From the NCBI RefSeq assembly GCF_025263485.1, contig NZ_CP079863.1, positions 372,001 through 436,000 on the forward strand: a stretch of 64,000 nucleotides of DNA, given 5' to 3'. Below, piece after piece: positions 56,760-64,000 of the stretch. Numbering within the stretch: position 1 is the first letter of the stretch; every line of letters starts with the position of its first letter. The stretch is from Mycobacterium sp. SMC-2. GTDB taxonomy: Bacteria > Actinomycetota > Actinomycetes > Mycobacteriales > Mycobacteriaceae. The notes under the pieces were generated by a model. It had not been told where the DNA came from. It did no database searches and worked only from the letters and a program-made list of their open reading frames with translations. The position numbers and the translations under genes were made by a program.

Positions 56760-56933
56760 ATGAGTAGCGAGGACAAGCTGAAGAACAAGATCGAAGACCT
56801 CGGCGGCCGGGCCAAGGAGGCCATCGGCAGGGCCACCGGGGACCACGACACCAGGGACGAGGGCCGGGCGGACCAGGCGAAGTCCAGCCTGAAGGACGCG
56901 GGCGAAAAGGTGAAAGACGCGTTCAAGAAGTGA
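56760..56933 (+). CDS. CsbD-like stress protein
   Basis: 57 residues, ATG at 56760. The sequence KLKNKIEDLGGRAKEAIGRA and the later DQAKSSLKDAGEKVKDAF form the two amphipathic halves of the CsbD family, small hydrophilic proteins made under general stress. It is very rich in Lys, Asp, Glu, Ala and Gly. Its stop overlaps the GTG of the cutinase gene that follows, so the two are probably translated from one message. Confidence 0.9.
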   Translation: MSSEDKLKNKIEDLGGRAKEAIGRATGDHDTRDEGRADQAKSSLKDAGEKVKDAFKK

Positions 56934-57637
56934 GCAGACTTGCCGAGCTGCGCCGGCTGCCGGCGCTCGTTGGACTAGCGGCGTTGGTGGCCGGCGCCCT
57001 GGTCTCCAGCGCGCCGAGCCCGTCCGCGTCCGCGGAGCCGTGCCCCGATGTCGAGGTGGTGTTCGCCCGCGGGTCGGGTGAGCCGCCCGGCGTCGGCGGG
57101 ATCGGCGGGTCGTTCGTGGACGCGCTGCGGCCGCAGGTCGGCTCCCGGTCGCTCGGGGTGTATGCGGTCAATTACCCTGCGAGCACTGACTTTTCGAATC
57201 CCAACTTCCCACAGACCGTCGTCGACGGCATCCGTGACGCCAGTTCGCACGTGGAAACCATGGCCAAGAACTGCCCCAACACCCGCGAGGTGCTCGGCGG
57301 GTACTCGCAGGGGGCGGCGCTGGCCGGGTATGTGACCTCGGCGGCCGTGCCGCCGGGCGTGCCCGCGTCGTCCGTGCCGCCGCCGATGCCCGCGGACGTC
57401 GCCAATCACGTCGCCGCGGTCACCCTCTTCGGAACGCCGTCGGGTGATTTCCTGCAGAAGTACCACGCACCGCCGCTCGCCATCGGCCCGCGGTATCAGC
57501 CGAAGACCCTGGAGCTGTGCGCCCAGGGCGACCCGGTGTGCGGCACCGGCAATGGCAACGAATTCGCCGCGCACACCTCCTACGGGGTGAACGGCATGAC
57601 GAGCCAGGCCGCCAAGTTCGCCTCCAGTCATCTGTAG
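56930..57637 (+). CDS. Cutinase-like secreted esterase (probable Cut5 counterpart, intact)
   Basis: 235 residues, GTG overlapping the CsbD-like stop. Signal peptide up to SPSASA-EP. Triad: Ser in GGYSQG, Asp in CAQGDPVCGTG, His in FAAHTSYG; cysteine pairs as in the cutinase family. In M. tuberculosis the gene at this place (Rv3724A/B, cut5a/cut5b) is annotated as split, from memory; here the frame is continuous and all catalytic residues are present. It is followed by the Rv3725- and Rv3726-like genes in the same order. It likely hydrolyses lipid esters in the envelope or medium. Confidence 0.92.
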   Translation: MSRLAELRRLPALVGLAALVAGALVSSAPSPSASAEPCPDVEVVFARGSGEPPGVGGIGGSFVDALRPQVGSRSLGVYAVNYPASTDFSNPNFPQTVVDGIRDASSHVETMAKNCPNTREVLGGYSQGAALAGYVTSAAVPPGVPASSVPPPMPADVANHVAAVTLFGTPSGDFLQKYHAPPLAIGPRYQPKTLELCAQGDPVCGTGNGNEFAAHTSYGVNGMTSQAAKFASSHL

Positions 57638-57664
57638 GCCGCACGGCCCTGTAAGGATCGCACC

Positions 57665-58648
57665 GTGCGCGTTCTGATCACAGGGGGTACGGGATTCGTC
57701 GGCGGCTGGACGGCCAAGGCCATCGCCGACGCGGGGCACTCCATCCGGTTCCTGGTGCGCAACCCGGCGAAGCTGAAGACCTCGGTGGCGAAGCTGGGCG
57801 TCGACGTGTCCGACTTCGCCGTCGCCGACATCACCGACCGCATGGCGGTGCGCCAGGCGTTGGACGGGTGCGAAGCCGTCGTGCACAGCGCCGCCCTGGT
57901 CGCCACCGATCCGCGGCAGACGACGCAGATGCTCACCACCAACATGCAGGGCGCCCAGAACGTCCTCGGCCAGGCGGTCGAGCTCGGCCTGGATCCCATC
58001 ATTCACGTGTCGAGCTTCACCGCGCTGTTCCATCCGGGCCTTCAGACGTTGACCGCCGACCTGCCGGTGGTCGGCGGGGCCGATGGATACGGAACGTCCA
58101 AGGCGCAGGTCGACATCTATGCCCGCGGGCTACAGGATGCCGGCGCGCCGGTGAACATCACCTACCCCGGCATGGTGCTCGGCCCCCCGGTCGGCGACCA
58201 GTTCGGCGAGGCCGGCGAGGGCGTCAAAGCGGCCGTGCAGATGCACGCGATCCCCGGGCGGAGCGCCGCGTGGTTGATCGTCGACGTCCGCGACCTGGCC
58301 GCGTTGCACGCGGCGCTGCTGGAGCCCGGACGCGGGCCGCGCCGCTACACCGCGGGTGGCCATCGGGTACCCGCGGCCGAGCTGGCGGCCATGCTCGGCG
58401 AGGTTGCCGGGACTCCCATGGTCTCCGTCCCGATTCCGGACACGGCTTTGCGCGTCGCGGGGGCGGTGATGGATCGGGCCGGCCGCTTCCTGCCGTACGA
58501 GACGCCCTTCACGTGGGCCGGGATGCAGTACTACACGCAGATGCCGGCATCCGACGATTCGCCCAGCGAACGCGAACTCGGCATCAGGTACCGGGATCCG
58601 CGGGAAACCGTGGCGGACACGTTGGCGGCGTACCGCGCGGCGACCTAG
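57665..58648 (+). CDS. NAD-dependent epimerase/dehydratase family protein (Rv3725-like)
   Basis: GTG after AAGGATC gives 327 residues. Extended SDR: NAD(P) loop ITGGTGFVGGWTAK at the N-terminus, the Ser of VSSF and the Tyr-x-x-x-Lys pair in GYGTSKAQVD. It resembles 3-beta-hydroxysteroid dehydrogenase/dihydroflavonol reductase-like enzymes, which oxidise or reduce a hydroxy/keto group on a small lipid or steroid. The exact substrate is unknown. It stands 27 bases after the cutinase and 41 before the zinc dehydrogenase. Confidence 0.88.
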   Translation: MRVLITGGTGFVGGWTAKAIADAGHSIRFLVRNPAKLKTSVAKLGVDVSDFAVADITDRMAVRQALDGCEAVVHSAALVATDPRQTTQMLTTNMQGAQNVLGQAVELGLDPIIHVSSFTALFHPGLQTLTADLPVVGGADGYGTSKAQVDIYARGLQDAGAPVNITYPGMVLGPPVGDQFGEAGEGVKAAVQMHAIPGRSAAWLIVDVRDLAALHAALLEPGRGPRRYTAGGHRVPAAELAAMLGEVAGTPMVSVPIPDTALRVAGAVMDRAGRFLPYETPFTWAGMQYYTQMPASDDSPSERELGIRYRDPRETVADTLAAYRAAT

Positions 58649-58689
58649 GCTTTCCGCGGGCTCGAGCAACGACGTCAGGGGATCACAGA

Positions 58690-59853
58690 ATGAAAAGCGT
58701 GGCCTGCACCAACGCAAAGCTCGAAGTGGTCGACACCCCGACGCCGACCCCCGCGAAGGGCCAATTGCTGATCGAAGTCGTGCGGTGCGGCATCTGTGGA
58801 TCGGACCTGCACGCCCGCCGCCACTGCGACGAACTCGCCGACGTGATGGCCGAGTCCGGGTACGACGCGTTCATGCGATCGGATCAGGCGGTGGTTTTCG
58901 GTCACGAATTCTGCGGCGAGGTACTGGATTACGGGCCGGGCACACGCCAGGCTCCGCGGCGCGGCACGCCGGTCGTGGCCCTGCCGCTGCTGCGGCGCGG
59001 CAAGCAGGTACACGGGATAGGGCTGTCTGCGATGGCGCCGGGCGCCTACGCTGAGCAGCTTCTGGTCGAGCAGTCGCTGACGTTCGCCGTCCCCAACGGG
59101 TTGTCCCCCGAGATCGCCGCGCTGACCGAGCCGCTGGCCGTCGGGTGGCACGCCGTTCGGCGCGGGGAGGTCAAGAAGGGTGACGTCGCGATCGTGATCG
59201 GTTGCGGCCCAATTGGTCTCGCGGTGATCTGCATGCTCAAGTCGCACGGCGTGCGCACCGTGATCGCGAGCGACTTCTCACCGGGCCGCCGGTCGCTGGC
59301 GACGGCCTGCGGGGCCGACATCGTCGTCGACCCCGCGCAGGACTCGCCGTATGCGACCGAGGCGGGCCGCAAACACCTGCACGGCATCCTGGAGGCGTTC
59401 GACCTCGCGGTCGGGACGATCGAGAAGCTGCGGCGGCTGCGGCTGCCGTGGTGGCATCTCTGGCGCGCCGCCGAGGCCGCCGGCGCCGCGACGCCCAAGC
59501 ATCCCGTCATCTTCGAATGCGTCGGCGTGCCCGGCATCATCGACGGCATCATCGCCGGCGCACCGCTGTTCTCGCGCGTCGTCGTTGTCGGCGTCTGCAT
59601 GGGTGCCGACCACATTCGTCCGGCAATGGCGATCAACAAGGAGATCGATCTGCGGTTCGTGCTCGGCTACACGCCGCTCGAGTTCCGCGACACCCTGTAC
59701 ATGCTCGCCGACGGCAAGGTCAACGTCGCGCCGCTGATCACCGGTACGGTCGGATTGTCCGGCGTCGAGGCCGCGTTCGATGCGCTCGGGGATCCCGAGG
59801 CGCACGCGAAAATCCTGATCGACCCCAAGAGCGACGCTAACCGGCCGGTTTGA
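58690..59853 (+). CDS. Zinc-dependent alcohol dehydrogenase family protein (Rv3726-like)
   Basis: 387 residues from ATG at 58690. Catalytic zinc site from CGICGSDLH and GHEFCGE; NAD(P) fold VIGCGPIGLAVICML. The four-cysteine structural zinc lobe is absent, and there is an extra helical insertion (around LRRLRLPWWHLWRAAEAAGA) within the cofactor half. The product oxidises an alcohol or reduces an aldehyde/ketone; the substrate is not evident. It ends convergently with a 17-base overlap with the following minus-strand gene. Confidence 0.88.
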   Translation: MKSVACTNAKLEVVDTPTPTPAKGQLLIEVVRCGICGSDLHARRHCDELADVMAESGYDAFMRSDQAVVFGHEFCGEVLDYGPGTRQAPRRGTPVVALPLLRRGKQVHGIGLSAMAPGAYAEQLLVEQSLTFAVPNGLSPEIAALTEPLAVGWHAVRRGEVKKGDVAIVIGCGPIGLAVICMLKSHGVRTVIASDFSPGRRSLATACGADIVVDPAQDSPYATEAGRKHLHGILEAFDLAVGTIEKLRRLRLPWWHLWRAAEAAGAATPKHPVIFECVGVPGIIDGIIAGAPLFSRVVVVGVCMGADHIRPAMAINKEIDLRFVLGYTPLEFRDTLYMLADGKVNVAPLITGTVGLSGVEAAFDALGDPEAHAKILIDPKSDANRPV

Positions 59854-60172
59854 TCTCGAGGCCGACGTGCACCTTGTCGATGCCACCGCGGACGATCGAG
59901 TGCGCGTAGAACCACCAGGCGTGGTACCAATACCGCTTGAGGACGGCGTTGTAGACGCGCCGCGTCTCGGACTTGGGCAGCACCCGGGCGACGCCCTCGA
60001 CCTCTTCGCTCTTGGGTTTGCCCAGTGCGCCGCTCTTGGCGATCGTCACCCGGGGTGTGTTGTTGATCCGCTTGGTTTTCCACGATCCGTCGTCGGTGAT
60101 CACCAGCAGTTTGCCGCCGTCGGGCACACCCCAGATCGGTGTCGGCTTGGGACGGCCGTCCTTCCTGTGCAC
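59837..60172 (-). CDS. Pyridoxamine 5'-phosphate oxidase-like (split-barrel flavin/F420) protein, start unclear
   Basis: From the GTG at 60172 the protein has 111 residues. PTPIWGVPDGGKLLVITDDGS and the KTKRINNTPRVTIA segment are characteristic of the PNPOx-like split barrel that binds FMN or F420. The frame continues upstream with family-like residues RKWGERGTGFPIFVHRKDG to about 60225, but an in-frame TGA then blocks it and no ATG, GTG or TTG lies between. A one-base shift near 60226-60230 would connect it to a GTG. The N-terminus is thus either from a rare start (ATT) or broken. Confidence 0.7.
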   Translation of the reverse strand: MHRKDGRPKPTPIWGVPDGGKLLVITDDGSWKTKRINNTPRVTIAKSGALGKPKSEEVEGVARVLPKSETRRVYNAVLKRYWYHAWWFYAHSIVRGGIDKVHVGLEIKPAG

Positions 60173-60251
60173 GAATATTGGGAAGCCGGTTCCCCGCTCA
60201 CCCCACTTCCTAATCCTGGACCCGTCACCGCAGCCCCGTCACGCTAGACTT

Positions 60252-60267
60252 TTGGGCGATCGCCCAA
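60252..60267. promoter_or_regulatory. TetR-type operator, copy 1
   Basis: Perfect 16-bp palindrome TTGGGCGATCGCCCAA, 39 bases before the TetR start and also upstream of the PNPOx-like gene on the other strand. The same sequence recurs at 62442-62457. Confidence 0.85.
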
Positions 60268-60306
60268 GCGCTCCCGCATCCCGGTCCATCGACAGGAACA
60301 CACATC

Positions 60307-60885
60307 ATGACCGCTTCCGAACGACCGAAGGCGCGGGATTCCACGGCGCGCGACATGCTGATCGACGCGACGATCCAAATCATGGTCGACGAGGGCTACG
60401 CCGCGGCTACGTCGCGCCGCGTGGCGGCCGAAGCCGGCGTCAAACCGGCCTTGGTGCACTACTACTTCCCCACCATGGACGAGCTCTACCTGAACGTCTT
60501 CCGGCGCGGCGCGGCCGCCTACCTGGACCGCCAACAGCGGGCGTTGGCCTCCGACCGCCCCCTGCATGCCTTTTGGGACACGCTCATCGAGCCCAAGGAC
60601 ACCCGCCTGCTGCTGGAGTTCATGGGGCTGGCCAACCACCGCAAGGAGATCAGGGCAGAGATCGCGGCCTGGCTGCAGCGGTGGCGCGACATGCAGACCG
60701 CCGCGCTGAATACCATCGTCCGCGAAAAGGATTTGGATACTGGCGATTTCCCGCCCGCCGGCATCGCGGTCATCATCGCCGCGGTGGGTCGCATGCTGAT
60801 CCTGGAACAGGCGTTGGGCGCCACCACCGGCCACCAGGAAGCCGTCGGGCTGGTGAATCGTTTCGTCAACAGGTTCGAGAGCTAG
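60307..60885 (+). CDS. TetR-family transcriptional repressor
   Basis: 192 residues from ATG at 60307. N-terminal helix-turn-helix: IDATIQIMVDEGYAAATSRR leads into VAAEAGVKPALVHYYFPTMD, the TetR recognition helix with the VHYYF hallmark. The C-terminal ~130 residues are a helical ligand domain with no named ligand. It faces the P450 gene tail-to-tail. A 16-bp palindrome in front of this gene recurs in front of the SDR-P450 pair, which argues for autoregulation plus control of those enzymes. The ligand is likely a substrate of the P450. Confidence 0.93.
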   Translation: MTASERPKARDSTARDMLIDATIQIMVDEGYAAATSRRVAAEAGVKPALVHYYFPTMDELYLNVFRRGAAAYLDRQQRALASDRPLHAFWDTLIEPKDTRLLLEFMGLANHRKEIRAEIAAWLQRWRDMQTAALNTIVREKDLDTGDFPPAGIAVIIAAVGRMLILEQALGATTGHQEAVGLVNRFVNRFES

Positions 60886-60891
60886 GTCGGT

Positions 60892-62094
60892 TCAGGGCAG
60901 GACGACTCGTAACCGCTCCCAGCCCCGCACGGTCGATGTTGAGGCCAATTGCGCGGTGTCGTAGTCGATGCCCCATTCGGGCCAGCGGTTGAGAATCTCA
61001 TCGAGCGCGACGCGGCCCTCGAGGCGGGCCAGGTTGGCGCCGAGGCAGTAGTGCACACCCTTCCCGAACGTGATGTGCGAGATGTTGTCACGACGGATGT
61101 TGTAGGTGTCCGGATCGGTGTAGCGACGGTGGTCGCGGTTGGCGGCGCCGAACAGCAGCAGCATGGCGCTGCCGGCCGGAACCGTCGTGCCGTAGCACTC
61201 GAAATCCCTTGCCATCCAACGGGCGACGTGCGGTCCTGTCGGTTCGAATCGTAGCGTCTCGTCGACGGTGCGGGTCAACAGTGATCGGTCCTCGTAGACC
61301 GCGCGCCGCTGGTCGGGATGTTCGGCGAGCACCTTGGCCAGCCAGCCGATCAGTCGGCCGGTCGTCTCGTTGCCCGCCCCGGCGACCACCTGCGTGTAGT
61401 GCAGCACTTCCTTGCGCGTCAGCTTTCGGCGCACCCCGTGCTCGTCGTCGAACTCGACGTTGAGCAGCGTCGTCATCAGATCGTCGGAGGGGTTCTTGGA
61501 CCGCCATTCCACATAGTCGGCGTAGATCCGGCCGTCGGCGATGGAGTCGGCGTCGGCGACCTTCAACGGGGCGCCCGGCTTGGTGCGCAGGTTGGCGTCG
61601 TTGGCGTCGCGCACCGAGACTTGTTCGGACTCGGGGATTCCCAACAGCATGCCGATCACCCGCATCGGCATCATCGAGGCCAGCTCGGCGATGATGTCGA
61701 AGGTCCCGGAGCCGACCAGCGGGTCCAGACACCGCACGCAGTATTGCCGGATCTGGTCTTCGAGGGCGGCCATCCGCCGCGGCGTGAACACCCGGGACAT
61801 CAGGCCGCGCAGCCTGGTGTGTTCGGGCGGATCCTGGAACATCATCACGCCGCCGGGCATGTCGAATTTCGATTGGATGAGCTCGAGGATGTCGCTGCGC
61901 CTGTTGGAGAACGTCTCCCAGTTGGCCAGCGCGCCTTCGACGTCGGAATGCCTTGACAGCGCCCAGAAGTCGTAGCGGTCGTTGTAGTAGATGGGCGCCT
62001 CTTCGCGCAGCCGCGCGTAGGTCGGGTACGGGTCGGCGATGATGCCGGTGTCGTAGGGGTCGTAGTAGACGTCGGTGTCGTTGGCGACCGTCAT
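60892..62094 (-). CDS. Cytochrome P450
   Basis: 400 residues from ATG at 62094. I-helix oxygen-activation motif GAGNETT, K-helix DETLRF (ExxR), and heme-binding FGKGVHYCLGANLARLE with the cysteine ligand. Length and motifs are those of soluble bacterial class I P450s that take electrons from ferredoxin; no partner is encoded here. It starts 10 bases after the stop of the truncated SDR gene, on the same strand, so the two form one transcription unit under the palindrome at 62442. I do not assign a CYP family or substrate. Confidence 0.95.
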   Translation of the reverse strand: MTVANDTDVYYDPYDTGIIADPYPTYARLREEAPIYYNDRYDFWALSRHSDVEGALANWETFSNRRSDILELIQSKFDMPGGVMMFQDPPEHTRLRGLMSRVFTPRRMAALEDQIRQYCVRCLDPLVGSGTFDIIAELASMMPMRVIGMLLGIPESEQVSVRDANDANLRTKPGAPLKVADADSIADGRIYADYVEWRSKNPSDDLMTTLLNVEFDDEHGVRRKLTRKEVLHYTQVVAGAGNETTGRLIGWLAKVLAEHPDQRRAVYEDRSLLTRTVDETLRFEPTGPHVARWMARDFECYGTTVPAGSAMLLLFGAANRDHRRYTDPDTYNIRRDNISHITFGKGVHYCLGANLARLEGRVALDEILNRWPEWGIDYDTAQLASTSTVRGWERLRVVLP

Positions 62095-62104
62095 CGTGTC
62101 TTCC

Positions 62105-62419
62105 TTACTTCAGGCAGCTGCCGGCGTCCACGGGGAGTGTGACGCCGGTGATGTAGCGCGCTTCGTCGGAGGCCAGGAACAGCACCGCGTTGCTGATGTC
62201 TTCGGGGGTCACCCAGGGAATGGGCAGGTAGTGGAAGCTCTGGCACACCGGTGCGAGGTCGTCGGGTCCGGGGTTTTCCAATTCGGGCCGGAAGGCGCGG
62301 TAGGTGGCCTCGTTCAGCAATAACGGCGAACTCGTGTGCATCGGGAGGACGGCGTGGCTCGGGCCTTGCCCACGCGCCGCGCCCGTCACGAACGCGACCT
62401 TGCCGTCCATCCGGCCCAT
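62105..62419 (-). pseudogene. Short-chain dehydrogenase with large internal deletion
   Basis: GGAGGTGG precedes ATG at 62419. The frame is intact for 104 residues, but only the two ends of an SDR remain: the N-terminal NAD loop [16 protein letters not shown], then after SHAV a jump to the C-terminal block [16 protein letters not shown] and [17 protein letters not shown]. Mycofactocin-type SDRs of about 270 residues would have about 165 more residues here, including the NAG motif and the catalytic Ser and YxxxK. The gene is therefore inactive as a dehydrogenase, although it may still be translated, as it leads the P450 operon. Confidence 0.88.
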
Positions 62420-62440
62420 CGCCACCTCCATTCGCGGCCT

Positions 62441-62458
62441 TTTGGGCGATCGCCCAAA
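62441..62458. promoter_or_regulatory. TetR-type operator, copy 2
   Basis: 18-bp palindrome TTTGGGCGATCGCCCAAA containing the same 16-bp core as copy 1. It lies 21 bases before the SDR ATG and would cover the SDR-P450 promoter or leader. Confidence 0.85.
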
Positions 62459-62492
62459 TTTACCCGCACCCATGTCTAGCAGCGGGGACACC

Positions 62493-62741
62493 GGGCAGTC
62501 AAGGCGTCAACGGGAGGTGATGGCGGCGTGACGGACAGCACGGACACCACCGCGCCGGTATTGACCGATCCGTACAACGACCTCATCTCCCCCGGCGGCT
62601 TGAGACGCGCGCCGTGCTCGAGGTGGGCATCCCGACCTACGCGGCCGCGATCGTGTCCGAATCTGTGAAGATTTGCCACCCGGGTGTGAAGGCTTCGTTA
62701 AGAACGCGGCACGCCCACGCTCCGCCCTGCACCGTGGAGGT
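62493..62741 (+). other. Gap with a possible degraded small ORF
   Basis: A GTG at 62528 starts 45 codons (VTDSTDTTAPVLTDPYND...). After ISPGG a neighbouring frame continues as LETRAVLEVGIPTYAAA and runs to a TGA overlapping the next start. This may be a gene fragment with a frameshift, but the last third, with two TGTGAAG copies, looks like a promoter leader. I do not recognise it. Confidence 0.3.
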
Positions 62742-63593
62742 ATGACGCTCTCCGAGCTGCTTCCGTCGCCGGGGCGTGGGCGCAACCCCGGCGTCGACCG
62801 CGCGATCTGGCCGTTGCGGCTGGACCGGTCAATGACGTTGTCCAGCGTGCAAGTTCGCGCGCGTGCCGACCGCCTGCGTGTGACGGCGGCGTATGCCGTC
62901 CTGCTGCTCGCCGTCTCGCTCACCCTGACGGCACTGGGGGCGCACACCCGCGCCGCGGTCGTCAGCGAAATGAGCACCAACCTGCACAACCTGGCGCACG
63001 GCCACCTGGGCAGCTTGGTCGGCAGCGCGTTCGTCAGCGACGGCGGCGACGTCTATCTGTGGTTGCCGGGGCTGGTGTGCTTGCTGGCGCTGGGCGAACT
63101 GATCTGGCACGGAAGGGGTTTGCTGATCACCTTCGCCATCGGCCACATCGGCGCGACCTTGATCGTCGCGGTCGGGCTGGTCGCCGCGGTGGAGACGGGA
63201 TGGCTGCCGTTCTCGGTTGCGCGCGCCACCGACGTCGGGATCAGCTACGGCGCGGTGTGCGTGCTGGGCGCCCTGACCGCATCGATACCGTCGCGCCGGC
63301 GTCCGGCCTGGATCGGTTGGTGGCTTGGCGTCGCGGCGCTGGCAACGTTTGACGCGGACTTCACCCCGTTCGGTCACCTTCTGGCGCTGCTCCTTGGCAT
63401 GGGCTTGTCGTTTCGCTTGCCCTCGATCGCCCGCTGGACGCCCGCGCACGCGGCCCTGCTCGTCGTCGGCGCCGCCTTCGGCTACTTCGTACTGTCGGAA
63501 TGGTCGTCGCCTGTGGCTCCCGCCGCCGGGTTGACGGGCGTGATGTGCGCCCTGCTCGCCAGTCGGGTGATGAGGCGCTCTACCGCCGTGTGA
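62742..63593 (+). CDS. Rhomboid-like integral membrane protein
   Basis: ATG at 62742 after GTGGAGG gives 283 residues. Six to seven hydrophobic spans are seen, among them VTAAYAVLLLAVSLTLTALG, LLITFAIGHIGATLIVAVG and a late PFGHLLALLLGMGLSF that resembles the rhomboid TM6 with its His and glycines. The serine of the rhomboid GxSG motif is not in a proper GASG context (GISYGAV), so it is probably a rhomboid-fold protein of uncertain proteolytic activity. It sits in the cytoplasmic membrane. Confidence 0.82.
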   Translation: MTLSELLPSPGRGRNPGVDRAIWPLRLDRSMTLSSVQVRARADRLRVTAAYAVLLLAVSLTLTALGAHTRAAVVSEMSTNLHNLAHGHLGSLVGSAFVSDGGDVYLWLPGLVCLLALGELIWHGRGLLITFAIGHIGATLIVAVGLVAAVETGWLPFSVARATDVGISYGAVCVLGALTASIPSRRRPAWIGWWLGVAALATFDADFTPFGHLLALLLGMGLSFRLPSIARWTPAHAALLVVGAAFGYFVLSEWSSPVAPAAGLTGVMCALLASRVMRRSTAV

Positions 63594-63597
63594 TCGG

Positions 63598-64000
63598 TCA
63601 ACCGGTCACCGCTTCGATCTGGTAGCGGCTCGCCGTCCAGGGCGGTGAGTCGGGCGCAGGAGTCAGGGTGATTGCCAGCTGCGCTTTGCCCGCGGTGACC
63701 GATGGCGGCAAGAGGTACGTGTCATCGAGCCAGCGATGAAAAGTGTTGCCGCGCGGCTGTAACCAGGTCCCGGCGGGAACGCCGTCGACGGCGACGCCCG
63801 CCGATTGGAAGCCGTCCGCTTGGTCCGACGTGCGGCGCAGCAGGACGCCGCGGTTGCCCGGGTCGGTTTCGACATGGAAGGTGATCGCGGCACTGGTGGC
63901 GCGGACCGACCCGATGACCGGACGGGTGTCCTCGTTGCCTTCGTATTGGCTGACCAGCAGCTGATCCGTGGCGTCGGCGTCGGCGTAGCCGTGCAGGAGG
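63598..64000 (-). CDS. Hypothetical protein, C-terminal part, cut by right edge
   Basis: The minus strand is open for 133 codons to a TGA at 63598-63600, and the 5' end is beyond base 64000. The visible part has alternating strand-like segments (AAITFHVETDPGNRGVLLRR, FQSAGVAVDGVPAGTWL, AQLAITLTPAPDS), suggesting a beta-sandwich domain, and NTFHRWLDDTYLLP. It may be the accessory C-terminal module of a DUF2961/GH172-type protein, but I hold that weakly. The gene is convergent with the rhomboid-like gene. Confidence 0.7.
   Translation of the reverse strand, partial: LLHGYADADATDQLLVSQYEGNEDTRPVIGSVRATSAAITFHVETDPGNRGVLLRRTSDQADGFQSAGVAVDGVPAGTWLQPRGNTFHRWLDDTYLLPPSVTAGKAQLAITLTPAPDSPPWTASRYQIEAVTG

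Overview
The window is high-GC DNA with many GTG starts, and it very probably comes from a slow-growing non-tuberculous Mycobacterium. The main reason is a backbone that, from memory, follows the M. tuberculosis Rv3718c-Rv3726 order: an SRPBCC protein, a FAD-linked oxidase, a cyclopropane synthase-type methyltransferase, dnaX, an aspartate aminotransferase, the SRP RNA, tRNA-Ser(GGA), a membrane protein with an acidic tail, and then, after about 12 kb of other genes, a cutinase, an epimerase-like protein and a zinc alcohol dehydrogenase. I do not assign a species.

Region 1 (1-37043) is the right part of a large lipopeptide biosynthesis cluster. It opens with the C-terminal part of a mycocerosate-type PKS (ER-KR-ACP). 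Two giant NRPSs follow, of 5520 and 5535 residues, with a 4-base GTGA overlap between them. My domain reading is C-A-T / C-A-T-E / C-A-T / C-A-T-E / C // A-T / C-A-T-E / C-A-T-R / C-A(MT)-T-R. This is eight modules, a lipid-accepting first C domain, D-configured residues expected at positions 2, 4 and 6, and an N-methyl at residue 8. The second protein has two thioester reductase (R) domains, one in the middle after module 7 and one at the C-terminus. They are almost identical in DNA but differ in a few dense patches around the active site, including the residue thought to gate two- versus four-electron reduction in carboxylic acid reductases. A short vestige of a carrier domain follows the internal R. 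Heptapeptide and octapeptide products with different reduced ends are therefore conceivable from one assembly line. Two stand-alone SAM methyltransferases sit divergently just behind it.

Region 2 (37040-44638) is conserved mycobacterial backbone. Region 3 (44649-56933) looks accessory relative to M. tuberculosis. It holds an enoyl-CoA hydratase, a 19-kDa-antigen-like lipoprotein, a tightly coupled operon of a helical (TPR-like) protein, a CHAT caspase-like protease and two unrecognised proteins, an oxidoreductase plus cutinase pair, a beta-lactamase-fold esterase, a TetR remnant beside an intact 31-bp operator-like palindrome, a phosphotransferase, a tiny membrane protein and a CsbD-like protein. 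Region 4 (56930-59853) returns to the backbone.

Region 5 (59837-62458) is a small regulon. A TetR gene faces a cytochrome P450 gene and an internally deleted SDR gene, and the same palindrome TTGGGCGATCGCCCAA lies upstream of both transcription units. The window ends with a rhomboid-like membrane protein and a secreted-type hypothetical protein cut by the right edge. I saw no insertion sequence, prophage, integrase or CRISPR array.
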